The notes under the pieces: model-generated
Seen by the model: the letters and a program-made list of their open reading frames with translations, nothing else
Told to the model about the DNA's origin: nothing
Databases searched by the model: none
DNA from: Candidatus Zymogenus saltonus
GTDB taxonomy: Bacteria; Desulfobacterota; Zymogenia; Zymogenales; Zymogenaceae
Assembly: GCA_016929395.1 (NCBI GenBank)
Contig: JAFGIX010000060.1
Location: 1 to 64,000, forward strand
DNA: 64,000 nt
Reading direction: 5' to 3'
Program-made: the position numbers and the translations under genes
In this document: in pieces, positions 1-8,488 of the stretch
Position numbering within the stretch: the stretch's first letter is position 1
Layout: every line of letters begins with the position of its first letter

Positions 1-25
1 GAAAAGAAACGAGATACCAAAGGAA

Positions 26-43
26 GCCGCCTAAATCGGCGGC
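26..43 (-). other. GC-rich hairpin across the stop codon of the truncated ApeA-like gene
   Basis: GCCGCC (26-31) and GGCGGC (38-43) form a perfect 6-bp stem with a 6-base loop, overlapping the stop codon at 31-33 of the minus-strand gene. It lies in a short GC-rich patch (about 1-60) that contrasts with the AT-rich gene body, so it probably belongs to the flanking chromosome and marks the junction. No clean T tract follows, so a terminator role is weak. Confidence 0.4.
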
Positions 44-1266
44 CCCGAGAGGACATACTGTACGGAAGGTGCTTGACTTTTACAACTAAAAAACACTTCC
101 ATTAAACGGTATTTTCTTTCAATTTCTTTTAGTCTTTTTCTTAAGGAATATTTATTTCCCAGTTCTAAATACTTTATAAGATGTTGTTTTAAGTGATTAG
201 CACTTTTATCATTAATATTTGGAATTTCCTCATCAAGTGCTTCGTACAATTTCTTGCATATTTTGTTATAGTTATCATCAGATACATAATCTTCTTCATA
301 CCTTTCATCTTTCTTATTATATGATATCCGATGGTGAAATGTTTCAATTGCCTGAGCTATTACTAAAAAATCAATTTCGTAGTGCATTTCAGGGAAGTAG
401 ATAGTTCTTAGAAAAAGGCTAAAAACAATATCAAGTTCAAGTTCAAGTTGACTTCCTTTTTTGAACCAGCTCACTATTAAATATTCTATTTTAATTTGGA
501 TACTTCTTAGACTAAATAGAAATTGTTTTTCTACTAAGGTTTCAGGCAAATTGGTAATACCTCGTATTCTAAAAAAGACCTCAACTTCATCATGGTTATC
601 TGTTAAACCTCTAATTGATAATGGATGTGTTCTGTTAGAAATTGCGAATGAAAAGAACATGAACATTAGACCCATATCATCATCGTAATCAAAATACTTT
701 TTTGATTCTTTAGGGTGGAGTATTATGCTATTTTCTATATTTTCTAAATTATTCAATTCGTTAATTGGCAGCTCGACATTATTTTGTAAAACAAAATAGA
801 GGTTGAGGTCTTCTCTAATATCTATTTTTATAAATTTAATTTTGCTACCCTCACGTCTAGTGTAGGATTTAGTCCAAGTGTCAAAATAGAGATACTTTAG
901 TACTAAGGCTTGGAATTTTATATCGTCTTTATTATTAAAATGCTCACCTCTAAAGATGTATTGAATGTCAAAAGTTTGTTTCTCTACGACAATATCCTTT
1001 ATAATTGTTGTTGGATTAATTGAATAGCATTTATGAAGAGTTGCTTTTTCCCCTGAATTTGAAATTCCTAAAATGAAATCCTTACTAATTAATTCACCCA
1101 AGGCTAATCTTGTTGTTTTGCCTTCTTTTACATTTAAACTGGATAAGACTCCCGACAGATCTAAAATTGGAGTCTGTCCCGGATTATAAATAAGCTTGCC
1201 CTTAACCTTGTTATCAGGATTTTCCGGCAGCCACCACTCCCCCTCAATTTCAAATGAATTAATCAT
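31..1266 (-). CDS. ApeA-like HEPN phage-defence protein, 3' end lost
   Basis: This 411-residue protein starts with the ApeA N-terminal domain signature (a GEWWLPENP block near residue 10, then a beta-rich region). Its C-terminal third is helical and matches the start of an ApeA-type HEPN domain (AQAIETFHHR region). ApeA-family proteins act as abortive-infection RNases through a late HEPN RNxxxH-type motif. No such motif occurs here: the helical part breaks off after KYRLMEVFF and ends with an unrelated short tail. Reading the other two minus frames to the window edge also shows no such motif. The ATG at 1266 is preferred over an upstream TTG at 1281 because GGAG lies 9 bases ahead of it. The gene is strikingly AT-rich against its GC-richer neighbours, which suggests horizontal transfer. 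The family call is firm; loss of activity is inferred. Confidence 0.75.
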   Translation of the reverse strand: MINSFEIEGEWWLPENPDNKVKGKLIYNPGQTPILDLSGVLSSLNVKEGKTTRLALGELISKDFILGISNSGEKATLHKCYSINPTTIIKDIVVEKQTFDIQYIFRGEHFNNKDDIKFQALVLKYLYFDTWTKSYTRREGSKIKFIKIDIREDLNLYFVLQNNVELPINELNNLENIENSIILHPKESKKYFDYDDDMGLMFMFFSFAISNRTHPLSIRGLTDNHDEVEVFFRIRGITNLPETLVEKQFLFSLRSIQIKIEYLIVSWFKKGSQLELELDIVFSLFLRTIYFPEMHYEIDFLVIAQAIETFHHRISYNKKDERYEEDYVSDDNYNKICKKLYEALDEEIPNINDKSANHLKQHLIKYLELGNKYSLRKRLKEIERKYRLMEVFFSCKSQAPSVQYVLSGPPI

Positions 1267-1393
1267 TATTCTTTGCTCCAATATTATTTTTTAATAGCAA
1301 TGTCTTGTTATAATAGTTAATATTTGATTCGCTAAAAAGTGTTTGATTTCTACGGAAATTTTAAATTAAGAAGTTACACCACCTTATTAAAAA

Positions 1394-2944
1394 CTATCTC
1401 ACATCAACGGCGGAGAGCGGCGTCAGGAAGTGGTACGTCAGCGAGGCGTCCTTCCCCATGATCTCCTCGGCCATGGCGATCGCCTCGGTGAGGTCCTTCG
1501 CGGGGAGAAGCCCCAGCTTCTCGGCCACCCTTTTGTCCTTTACGCCCGCGGCGATTATCTTCTGGGGGTGATTCAGCCCCTTCGATGCCCAGTACCATGC
1601 TATGATCGAGTGGGCGCCGTGGTACGCGTATTCGTTCCGGTAGAGGTCAATATATCTCTCATCCTTCGCGAACTGAAGCTCCAGCTCCTCCGGGACGTCC
1701 TCCGGGTTCTTGTACTCCGGCAGATGGTTCATGTAAAAGTCGTAGTAGGAAGGGTGGTGCCTCATGTGAAATTGCTCCTCAAAGGGATTTGCAATGATGA
1801 TGACACCGTCCTTCTTGACCAGTGGCTTTCCCCTGTAGAAGTTGAAATAATAGCCCATCGCCATGACAATAACGAGGATCGGATTAATGTTCGAGAGGGC
1901 GGCGTAGGGGCAAAAGTTTGGGACCCCATAGACGACGATGTCGGACTGGCCTTCTACCGGGATGTTCTGCTGCTTAAACAGGAGCTCGAGGGTCCTTTTG
2001 TGAACAAGGTCCACCTTTCCGGCGTTGACGCCGATCATTCGATAACCCGCCGAGAGGGATTTGCTGATCTTCTTCTTGATCACGCTCGGCGTCATCCTGG
2101 ATGCGGGGACGACGGCCCTGATTATCGGCGACGGCTTTCTCCTAATGTCTTTCCCTATCGGGGTAAGGTGTTTGGCGATAGCCTTCGGCCAGACGCTGTT
2201 ATTAAGGACGGTCTCTACCATGAAGAAGTTCGTGTTCTTCTCGATTATCTCCCCCATCCTCGATATGGAGGAGAGCATGGCGGAGGTCTCGGGGTCAATG
2301 AGGGAGCCGACCTTGAGCGTCTTGTGATGGTGGTGGCTGCGTATGCTGTTGTATGTGGAGAGGCCGACCGCCGCGGACTTCCAGCCCCCGTTCATCGTGA
2401 TGAAATTGAGGTTTGCGTAGATAACAAGGTCCGAGTCCACGAGGGAGCGGTTTACCTCGACGTCTTCGCCCGCCTCGGTCTTCCCAAGGGATACGATGGA
2501 GGCGGGATCCTCCGCGTCGTGACACGAGATGTTTTTCCTGAACTCCCTCGTTACCTTCCGTCCCAAAATGGTCGAGAGCTCCCTCAGCGTCCATTTCCTG
2601 TGTATGCCCCCGGCGCAGATCAGCCGGATATTCTTTTTCTTGATCCCGGCGGCGAAGAGCTTTTCGATAACCGCCTCGATGATCTGGCCCCTCGTGTCTT
2701 TTATCATCGGGGGAACCGGGATGCAGGGGTCGTCGAAGGCGATTGTCACCCTGGATGTCGGGTCCACCATGCTGATCAAGGGGGGCGTGCCCAGGGGGCG
2801 GTCGAGGGCGTTGACGATTGCGGCCTTTTCGTCGGCGATGGCTGGAAACGGCCCCGGGGGATATATGATTCTCGTCTTTTCGGGAAAATCGTATATGGTA
2901 AGATCGTCTCCGGAGAATACGAACTCTCTTTTGTAAACCGGCAT
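1394..2944 (-). CDS. LarA-like (DUF2088) nickel-dependent racemase family protein
   Basis: This 516-residue protein belongs to the LarA/DUF2088 superfamily. LarA racemises lactate, and relatives act on other 2-hydroxyacids, using a nickel-pincer nucleotide bound to a lysine. Family motifs include FDDPCIPVPP (family DDxTRPxP), GGIHRKWT (family GTHRPMT), HDAEDP, GGWKSA, and a His-rich stretch followed by Lys (HHHHKTL) where LarA carries its cofactor-linked lysine. It is about 90 residues longer than classical LarA, so the substrate cannot be assigned. The ATG at 2944 is chosen because GGGAGG sits 7 bases upstream; an in-frame start 11 codons earlier lacks this. The cofactor-making larB, larC and larE are not in this window. 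The gene diverges from the gene starting at 3179. Confidence 0.75.
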   Translation of the reverse strand: MPVYKREFVFSGDDLTIYDFPEKTRIIYPPGPFPAIADEKAAIVNALDRPLGTPPLISMVDPTSRVTIAFDDPCIPVPPMIKDTRGQIIEAVIEKLFAAGIKKKNIRLICAGGIHRKWTLRELSTILGRKVTREFRKNISCHDAEDPASIVSLGKTEAGEDVEVNRSLVDSDLVIYANLNFITMNGGWKSAAVGLSTYNSIRSHHHHKTLKVGSLIDPETSAMLSSISRMGEIIEKNTNFFMVETVLNNSVWPKAIAKHLTPIGKDIRRKPSPIIRAVVPASRMTPSVIKKKISKSLSAGYRMIGVNAGKVDLVHKRTLELLFKQQNIPVEGQSDIVVYGVPNFCPYAALSNINPILVIVMAMGYYFNFYRGKPLVKKDGVIIIANPFEEQFHMRHHPSYYDFYMNHLPEYKNPEDVPEELELQFAKDERYIDLYRNEYAYHGAHSIIAWYWASKGLNHPQKIIAAGVKDKRVAEKLGLLPAKDLTEAIAMAEEIMGKDASLTYHFLTPLSAVDVR

Positions 2945-3124
2945 CGAATTTCCTCCCTGATTTAGGCTTAAGCTCAATTATTATATAGATATCGTATAGT
3001 ATAGGAGATGTCCGTTTCTTTATCAAGGAGTTTTTCTTTTAAAGCCGGCTCCTTTTTTAAGGAGACTTATCGGGGCGATATTTGTAGGGTCAATGGTGTC
3101 TTTTGGGGCAATAAGGACAAGGGA

Positions 3125-3153
3125 TTGACAAAGGGAGCTATCTCTGGTAAATT
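3125..3153 (+). promoter_or_regulatory. Sigma-70 type promoter for the 3179-6986 operon
   Basis: A perfect -35 TTGACA (3125-3130) is followed after 17 bases by TAAATT (3148-3153; 4 of 6 matches to the -10 consensus). Transcription would begin near 3160. This supports the downstream ATG at 3179 rather than the long in-frame upstream extension as the start of the next gene. Confidence 0.6.
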
Positions 3154-3178
3154 ATTACGAAAAATATCGCTGGTCGTG

Positions 3179-4081
3179 ATGTTTACTCTAAATCCAAAAA
3201 TCGAAAGGCTTGATTTAAAGTCCTCCGAGATAGTTGCGGTGGTCTCATCGGGGAACCGGCCCTTCGTCGCCGTTTCCGGGCCGGCCCAGGAGGCGGATGC
3301 GTATATAATCTCCGCCAAGGAGGGGAAGGGAAGGTACGTCTATGTCTGCCTTCACATGGTGATGGAGGATAAGCGCCTCTTCTTTACCTCGGACGAGTGT
3401 CCCACTACGGAATCGAAGATACACCAGGTCGAGACCGATGCGGTGAATTTCATCGAGGATATGGGTTTTATGATCGTAAAGAAGAATATGCTTGATGAGC
3501 GCGCTGGTGCTTTAAGGGAAAACTTCATCAGGAGGCTGGTCCCCTTTGCTGAGAACCTAAAGGATATAAGGAAGCGGGAGGAGAGGGAAAAAGAGGAGAA
3601 GAGAACAAAAATTGTAAAAGTGGAAGATGAAGAGGAAGAATACGAAGAGGTTTTAGAAGAGGTGTATGAGGAGGTGCCGGTAGAAGAGGAGGATGACTCG
3701 GATCGAATCGAATCCTCCGGCGGGGCTCGGGGTGAAGAAGAGGTGAAGTATGAGAGTCTCGATGATATTATGGTGGATGATTCGAGCGATCTGGAGGTCA
3801 AGAGTTCAGGGGTGGTGAGGGGAATCGTAGATAAGCCCAAGCGTGAAGGAGTGAAGGCGGAGATAAAGATCGAGGCGGATTCAAAGAGAATAGCCGAGGC
3901 GGAAGATAAGGTCTCAATCGTCGTTGAATCGGCGGTGAAGAATATCCCGGATATTTCCGCTTCGAAGATCAGGACCGATGATGATAAGGTGGTTCGGGAG
4001 AGGGTCGCAAGAAAAACGGAGTCGGAGTTCTTCGTTGAAGAGGATCAAAAGGATCTTGTAAAACTTCTTATATCTTTGTAA
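3179..4081 (+). CDS. Hypothetical protein with acidic, charged C-terminal half
   Basis: I do not recognise this family. From the ATG at 3179 the protein has about 300 residues. The first 110 or so (MFTLNPKIERLDL start) look like a compact alpha/beta domain. The rest is highly charged: a Lys/Glu helix (REEREKEEK), a long Glu tract, then mixed low-complexity sequence. There is no signal peptide or membrane segment, so it is probably cytoplasmic. In-frame coding potential extends upstream to 3008, but a good promoter at 3125-3153 lies inside that extension, so the shorter form is preferred; its ribosome site is weak. It is followed 32 bases later by a TPR lipoprotein and then a GGDEF protein, so it may belong to the pilus or surface module. 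The function is unknown. Confidence 0.6.
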   Translation: MFTLNPKIERLDLKSSEIVAVVSSGNRPFVAVSGPAQEADAYIISAKEGKGRYVYVCLHMVMEDKRLFFTSDECPTTESKIHQVETDAVNFIEDMGFMIVKKNMLDERAGALRENFIRRLVPFAENLKDIRKREEREKEEKRTKIVKVEDEEEEYEEVLEEVYEEVPVEEEDDSDRIESSGGARGEEEVKYESLDDIMVDDSSDLEVKSSGVVRGIVDKPKREGVKAEIKIEADSKRIAEAEDKVSIVVESAVKNIPDISASKIRTDDDKVVRERVARKTESEFFVEEDQKDLVKLLISL

Positions 4082-4113
4082 TTTTAGGAACAATTAAGGA
4101 ATGTAGGTAAATC

Positions 4114-4911
4114 ATGAAAAAAAGTCCGCTTTTCATTACGGCGTTCTCTTTTTTGGCATTAATCCTTCTTTTATCGACGGCCTGTGTGACGACCCCGAAA
4201 AATGAAACAGACAAGGAGGGGCAGCCGAAGGATATCAAGGGGGCGAGATACACCCTTCACTACAACACGGGTCTTTCCCGCCTGGGCGCCGGGAAACCGA
4301 CTTATGCCATGGTGGAGTTTATAGAGGCGGAAAAATATAAAAAGACACCGGAGCTTTACTACGCCATGGGTCAGACGTGCTACGAGCTCAAGAGGTATGC
4401 TCTATCGCTCGACTATTTCGATAAAACCCTTTTCATGGATAAAGATTTTTCGAAGGCGTACGTAGGCAAGGGGATTGTCTTGATAGCTATGGAGCGTTAC
4501 GACGAGGCGATCGTACAGCTGAAAAAATCCCTTGAAAATATCATATTTCACGAGCCGGAGTCCGCCTATTACAACATAGCCGTGGCGTATGCGAAGATGA
4601 ACAACTACGAAGGAGCCGTTGAAAACCTGAAGACAGCGATCAGATTGAAGCCGGAATACATTCCACCGTACCTCGAGCTGGCGCGGATATACAGGAAGAT
4701 GGGGAGGTTCGATTTGTCGGAAAGCGTTCTCCAGGAGGCGCTGGAGCAATATCCCGAGCTTGCCCAGGCTCACTATATGCTGGGGATAATCTATCTCGAA
4801 CAAAAGAGAAGTTTAGCGGCCAAAATGGAGTTCAGTGAAGTAATAAAGCTGGTTCCCGACACGCCGCTGGCGAGAGAGGCGGAAAAGTATCTGAAAGGAT
4901 TAGAGAACTGA
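4114..4911 (+). CDS. TPR lipoprotein, PilF/PilW/Tgl-like candidate secretin pilotin
   Basis: This 265-residue protein has an N-terminal lipoprotein signal (basic start, hydrophobic core, LLSTAC with Cys24), then TPR repeats from about residue 45 to the end (pairs such as LYYAMGQTCYELKRYALSLDYFDKTL and later repeats of the same periodicity). Size, lipidation and TPR content match PilF/PilW/Tgl, outer-membrane lipoproteins that help PilQ secretins multimerise. The pilMNOPQ operon begins 2.2 kb downstream, which supports that role, but TPR lipoproteins are varied and the assignment is inference. The -3 position of the lipobox is Ser rather than the usual Leu. Its stop codon overlaps the proposed CTG start of the next gene, implying translational coupling. 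Confidence 0.65.
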   Translation: MKKSPLFITAFSFLALILLLSTACVTTPKNETDKEGQPKDIKGARYTLHYNTGLSRLGAGKPTYAMVEFIEAEKYKKTPELYYAMGQTCYELKRYALSLDYFDKTLFMDKDFSKAYVGKGIVLIAMERYDEAIVQLKKSLENIIFHEPESAYYNIAVAYAKMNNYEGAVENLKTAIRLKPEYIPPYLELARIYRKMGRFDLSESVLQEALEQYPELAQAHYMLGIIYLEQKRSLAAKMEFSEVIKLVPDTPLAREAEKYLKGLEN

Positions 4912-6986
4912 AAAAGAGATTTTTCCCCTTAAGTGGATTTTTCGATTCTTTCAACGCTTTTGATATTGTAGTTCTCGTAATCACGGCCCTTTATATCCTC
5001 TTAATCTTCACCGGATATTTCGCATCCAACAAAAATGACGCAGGCTTAAGAATCCTTTTGACCCTGCCCCTTGTGCCCCTATTCTTGACGGCGGTGGTCA
5101 GGCTTGGGGGCAGCGGAAGATCAATCCTGACGGAGATCGAGTTCGCCCTCATCTTTGCGGTCCTCACGATCGTCGTAATCCATATAACCGGCCTTTCAAA
5201 CTCGTCCCTCTACCCGATGCTGTTTCTCACCGCTTCTATTTTGGCCGTAGTTCTGGATATAAAGGTGAGTATTGGCACCTTTTTGTTCCTCGCAGTGTCA
5301 GATATTATATCAGTTTATGTCATTGAAAGACCCGTCGAGATAACCGAAATGGTATTCAAGCGGACGGTCGTATCTTCCCTGTTTTTCATATTTTTCCTCC
5401 TCTACGGCAGGATAGAGTTTGTAAAGAGGGCCGAGATCGGGAGGAGGCTAAGGAGGTTTGAGGAAGATCTGAAGGGAGTAAAGGGAGGGGCTTTCGTTGA
5501 AAAGGGTGGAGTGTCAGGCGAGACCATCGAGAAAGAGGCGGTAAAGACCCTGGCCAATGTCGACGACACCATGTTTGAGATCCTCGACGGGGCTAGGGAT
5601 GCGCTTAAAGTAAACGGGATCTGCTATCTTGTCCCCGATATGGAGGGCGGTGGCTTCCGGGTGAGGGAGGGCTCGTCTTTGAAGGGTGAATTCAACTTCG
5701 ACTCTTCGGTGGAAGATAAACATTTTAGGACGGTGATGCGGACGGGAAGGCCGCTCACGATCCACGGTGAAGGCGGGGGCGGGAAGCTCGATCCTGACTA
5801 TTACATCGATACACCCTCCGGTGTATCTATTCTGGCGGTCGTCCCGGTTTTTGACGAAGGGGAGGTAAAGGGGGTTTTGGTGTTCGACGGCCGTATCGAT
5901 GACGGGGAATCGGAAGGGCGCCTCCCCATCTTTCGGCTCGTGGCGTTCATGGTCGGGGAGATGGTGGGGTACAGGGTGCACCTATCGAGGTTTGTCGTGA
6001 ATCTTCGCGAGCTTGAGGAGCTTTACGCCGTCAGCAGGAAGCTTGCCGAGGCGAAGAAGGTGGGGGATGTATTGGATATTGTGTTTGCGGCGGCGGCAAG
6101 GATGCTTCCGGTAAAGAGCATGGCGTTCACCTCCAGTCGCGGCGATGAGAGCGTCGTCATCTCTTACTGGGGGGAAGATGCCGAAAAGTATAGAAAGATC
6201 AGGTTTGAAAACGGCGATTCCCTGGTCGGCTGGGTGCTCGAAAACAGGAAATATCTCGTTTATGAAGGGGGGGGTAAAAGAAGAGATGTTTTTGGCCAAA
6301 AGCACAAGATAGAAAAGGGGAGGGCTTTTATGATCTTCCCCCTCGTCTCGGAGGAGGAGCTTATAGGAACCTTTGTTCTTATTTTGCGCTCTGAGCGCCT
6401 TCCCTATAGGTTTTATATCAGGATCATGGAGGTTATCATCAACATGACGGCGGTTTCGATGGTGGGGTTGAGGCTGATGAAGAGGCTGAACAGGCTTGCC
6501 GTAACCGACCCGATGACGGGGCTTTTCAACAGGAGGAGGTTTAACAGGGCGCTCAGGGAGCAGTGGGAGCAGGCCGAGAGATATTCGGAGAACCTGTCGC
6601 TTCTGATAATCGATATCGACTTTTTCAAGAAGATCAACGACACTTACGGACACTCGGCCGGGGACGAGGTGATAAAGGAGGTCTCCAACACGATTTTAAA
6701 GATCACGAGGAAGGTGGATATTGTCAGCAGAATAGGGGGGGAAGAGTTCGCGGTTCTGCTCCCGAGGATATCAAGGGAGAGCGGACTTGCAACCGCCGAG
6801 AGGATCAGGAGGGCGGTGAAGAAGGGGATGATCAGGGCAGGGAGCGGAAATATCTCCGTCACGGTAAGCGTTGGGGTTGCATCTTATCCCGGGGATTGGC
6901 CGTCTGTGGAGGAGTTGATGAAGGGCGCAGACGATGCCCTTTACAGGGCGAAGGAGACCGGGAGGGACCGTTGTGTCGCAAAATGA
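4908..6986 (+). CDS. Membrane diguanylate cyclase with GAF-like and GGDEF domains, probable CTG start
   Basis: This protein makes c-di-GMP. The GGDEF domain is at the C-terminus (about the last 165 residues) with an intact GGEEF active site, an RxxD inhibitory site (RKVD) five residues before it, and the usual D-x-D-x-FK-x-IND block. Two GAF-like sensor regions precede it, and several hydrophobic helices fill the first 150 residues. The first conventional start is TTG at 5058 (642 residues), but the frame is open upstream and encodes (M)KKRFFPLSGFFDSFNAFDI followed by a clear extra membrane helix. Reading from CTG at 4908, overlapping the preceding stop as CTGA and preceded by AAAGGA 8 bases upstream, gives 692 residues. 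The location beside the pilus operon suggests control of surface motility or adhesion. Confidence 0.8.
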   Translation: MKKRFFPLSGFFDSFNAFDIVVLVITALYILLIFTGYFASNKNDAGLRILLTLPLVPLFLTAVVRLGGSGRSILTEIEFALIFAVLTIVVIHITGLSNSSLYPMLFLTASILAVVLDIKVSIGTFLFLAVSDIISVYVIERPVEITEMVFKRTVVSSLFFIFFLLYGRIEFVKRAEIGRRLRRFEEDLKGVKGGAFVEKGGVSGETIEKEAVKTLANVDDTMFEILDGARDALKVNGICYLVPDMEGGGFRVREGSSLKGEFNFDSSVEDKHFRTVMRTGRPLTIHGEGGGGKLDPDYYIDTPSGVSILAVVPVFDEGEVKGVLVFDGRIDDGESEGRLPIFRLVAFMVGEMVGYRVHLSRFVVNLRELEELYAVSRKLAEAKKVGDVLDIVFAAAARMLPVKSMAFTSSRGDESVVISYWGEDAEKYRKIRFENGDSLVGWVLENRKYLVYEGGGKRRDVFGQKHKIEKGRAFMIFPLVSEEELIGTFVLILRSERLPYRFYIRIMEVIINMTAVSMVGLRLMKRLNRLAVTDPMTGLFNRRRFNRALREQWEQAERYSENLSLLIIDIDFFKKINDTYGHSAGDEVIKEVSNTILKITRKVDIVSRIGGEEFAVLLPRISRESGLATAERIRRAVKKGMIRAGSGNISVTVSVGVASYPGDWPSVEELMKGADDALYRAKETGRDRCVAK

Positions 6987-7112
6987 CCCTTCGTTTATCG
7001 GTTTTTTGAAAAATCGCGACACAAGATATAGTTAAAAGAAAGGTCATTAATACAAGATGCATGATAAGATAAGTATAATTTTATATAATTTATACATAAA
7101 ATTAGAAAATAC

Positions 7113-7142
7113 TTGACACTTTAGCGCTAATTTCACTATAAT
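7113..7142 (+). promoter_or_regulatory. Strong sigma-70 promoter of the pil operon with internal palindrome
   Basis: Perfect -35 TTGACA (7113-7118) and perfect -10 TATAAT (7137-7142) are separated by 18 bases. The spacer contains the perfect 10-bp palindrome TTAGCGCTAA (7121-7130). An AT-rich, UP-element-like stretch lies just upstream (7078-7110). A DNA-binding protein at this palindrome would block RNA polymerase directly, and the first gene of the operon encodes a small XRE-family regulator, so autoregulation is a natural inference. Confidence 0.8.
7121..7130. promoter_or_regulatory. Perfect palindrome TTAGCGCTAA, candidate operator
   Basis: This 10-bp perfect inverted repeat sits between the -35 and -10 boxes of the pil promoter. 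Its position is classic for a repressor operator. The likely binder, by proximity only, is the XRE protein encoded at 7195-7410. Confidence 0.5.
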
Positions 7143-7194
7143 ATAGCCAAAAGGGTAACTGGTTTTATCTATTTAATTTTTTTTGATAAGTATC

Positions 7195-7410
7195 ATGAGT
7201 GGAAATTCTAATCAGAACAACGTTAAGAAGTACCGGGAGAAGCTCCTGATGAGCAAGGCGGAGCTTGCCAGAAAGGCGGGCGTTTCGCCTCTTACGATTG
7301 ACAGGATCGAAAAGGGGAAGGACTGTCGCATGGACACCAAGAGGAAGATTCTCTTTGCCTTGGATCTTAAACTGAACGATAAGGACAAGGTTTTTACGGA
7401 TTCTGCATAA
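7195..7410 (+). CDS. Small XRE/Cro-type helix-turn-helix regulator leading the pil operon
   Basis: This is a 71-residue protein made almost entirely of one Cro/C1-type helix-turn-helix domain (about residues 10-60; the MSKAELARKAGVSPLTIDRI core is the canonical HTH pair). There is no separate effector domain. The ATG at 7195 is chosen over a TTG at 7183; no strong ribosome site is visible for either. The gene lies 53 bases downstream of the -10 box and 19 bases before pilM, so it is co-transcribed with pilMNOPQ. It most likely regulates this operon, possibly through the palindrome inside the promoter. Activator and repressor roles cannot be told apart from sequence. Confidence 0.8.
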   Translation: MSGNSNQNNVKKYREKLLMSKAELARKAGVSPLTIDRIEKGKDCRMDTKRKILFALDLKLNDKDKVFTDSA

Positions 7411-7429
7411 ACGGTCTGGGTGCTAAGAA

Positions 7430-8488
7430 ATGATAGGGAAAAAGAAAGATCTGATAGCCATAGATATAGGCTCCAGCTCGATAAAATTACTTGAGATAAA
7501 GGAGTCTAAGAGGGGCTACAACCTGACAAATTTCGGGATAGCGGAGCTGCATCCCGAGACGATAGTCGACGGTGCAATCATGGATACGGCGGCCGTTGTC
7601 GACGCTATCCAGAGTCTTGTGACCGGATTGAAGGTGAAGGTAAAGGATGTGGCCACATCGATTTCCGGAAACGCCGTCAGGATTCAGAAAATCACCCTTC
7701 CCACCATGTCTCAGGAAGAGCTGGAGGAGTCGATTCAGTGGGAGGCGGAGCAGTATATACCCTTTGATATCTCCGATGTCAACATAGATTTCCAGATACT
7801 GGAAACCCTGGAGGACGGATCGGGGCAGATGGAGGTAATGCTTGCCGCGGCGAAAAAGGATGTAATAAGTGAATATATTGCGGTTATAAGTGAGGCTGGG
7901 CTGAACGTCGTGGTTGTAGATGTCGATTGCTTTGCGCTGGAGAATATGTATGACGTCAACTATCAGTTTGACAGCGGGGATGTCATAGCCCTTATAAATG
8001 TCGGCGCCAGCTTTACCAATATCAATATTATCAAGAACGGAGTGTCCGCCTTTACCAGAGACATATCTTCCGGGGGAAATCAATATACCGAGGAGCTTCA
8101 GAAGCGCTTTTCGATCAGTTATGACGAGGCCGAGTCGTTAAAGCTGGGCAAGGGCGGAAGGGACGTATCCAAAGAAGAGATTATAAACGTTATTAATCAG
8201 GTCTCGGGGGACCTCGTGGCATCCGAGATACAGAAGACTATCGATTACTTCTTGTCCCAGGGGACCAGCGATTCGGTCAGCAAAATCTATTTAAGCGGAG
8301 GAACGTCAAAGACTCCCGGGCTGAGCCGGGTCATAAAGGACAAATCCGGCACAAACGTGGAAATGGTAAATCCCTTTGCGAACATTGATTTTAACGAGAA
8401 GCTCTTCGACGCATCATATATTCAGGATATAGCGCCGTTTGGAGCGGTGGGGGTCGGCTTGGCCTTGAGGCGGGGTGGCGACAAATGA
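7430..8488 (+). CDS. pilM: Type IV pilus assembly protein PilM
   Basis: This 352-residue actin-like cytoplasmic ATPase-fold protein scaffolds the pilus inner-membrane platform and binds the PilN N-terminus. The phosphate-1 motif is AIDIGSSSIK near the N-terminus. The VINVGASFTN-type phosphate-2 region and the YLSGGTSKTPGL adenosine motif follow in order. Length is normal for the family. Its stop overlaps the pilN start by four bases (ATGA), as in most pilMNOPQ operons. Confidence 0.95.
   Translation: MIGKKKDLIAIDIGSSSIKLLEIKESKRGYNLTNFGIAELHPETIVDGAIMDTAAVVDAIQSLVTGLKVKVKDVATSISGNAVRIQKITLPTMSQEELEESIQWEAEQYIPFDISDVNIDFQILETLEDGSGQMEVMLAAAKKDVISEYIAVISEAGLNVVVVDVDCFALENMYDVNYQFDSGDVIALINVGASFTNINIIKNGVSAFTRDISSGGNQYTEELQKRFSISYDEAESLKLGKGGRDVSKEEIINVINQVSGDLVASEIQKTIDYFLSQGTSDSVSKIYLSGGTSKTPGLSRVIKDKSGTNVEMVNPFANIDFNEKLFDASYIQDIAPFGAVGVGLALRRGGDK

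Noticed and set aside
1430-2965. Long open frame of about 510 codons on the + strand, antisense to the LarA-like gene
   Set aside because: It mirrors the minus-strand gene, has no family resemblance or ribosome site, and arises from codon bias of the real gene, which has clear LarA motifs.
3008-3178. N-terminal extension of the hypothetical protein to 3008
   Set aside because: A good promoter at 3125-3153 lies inside it, and its sequence does not look like a conserved domain.
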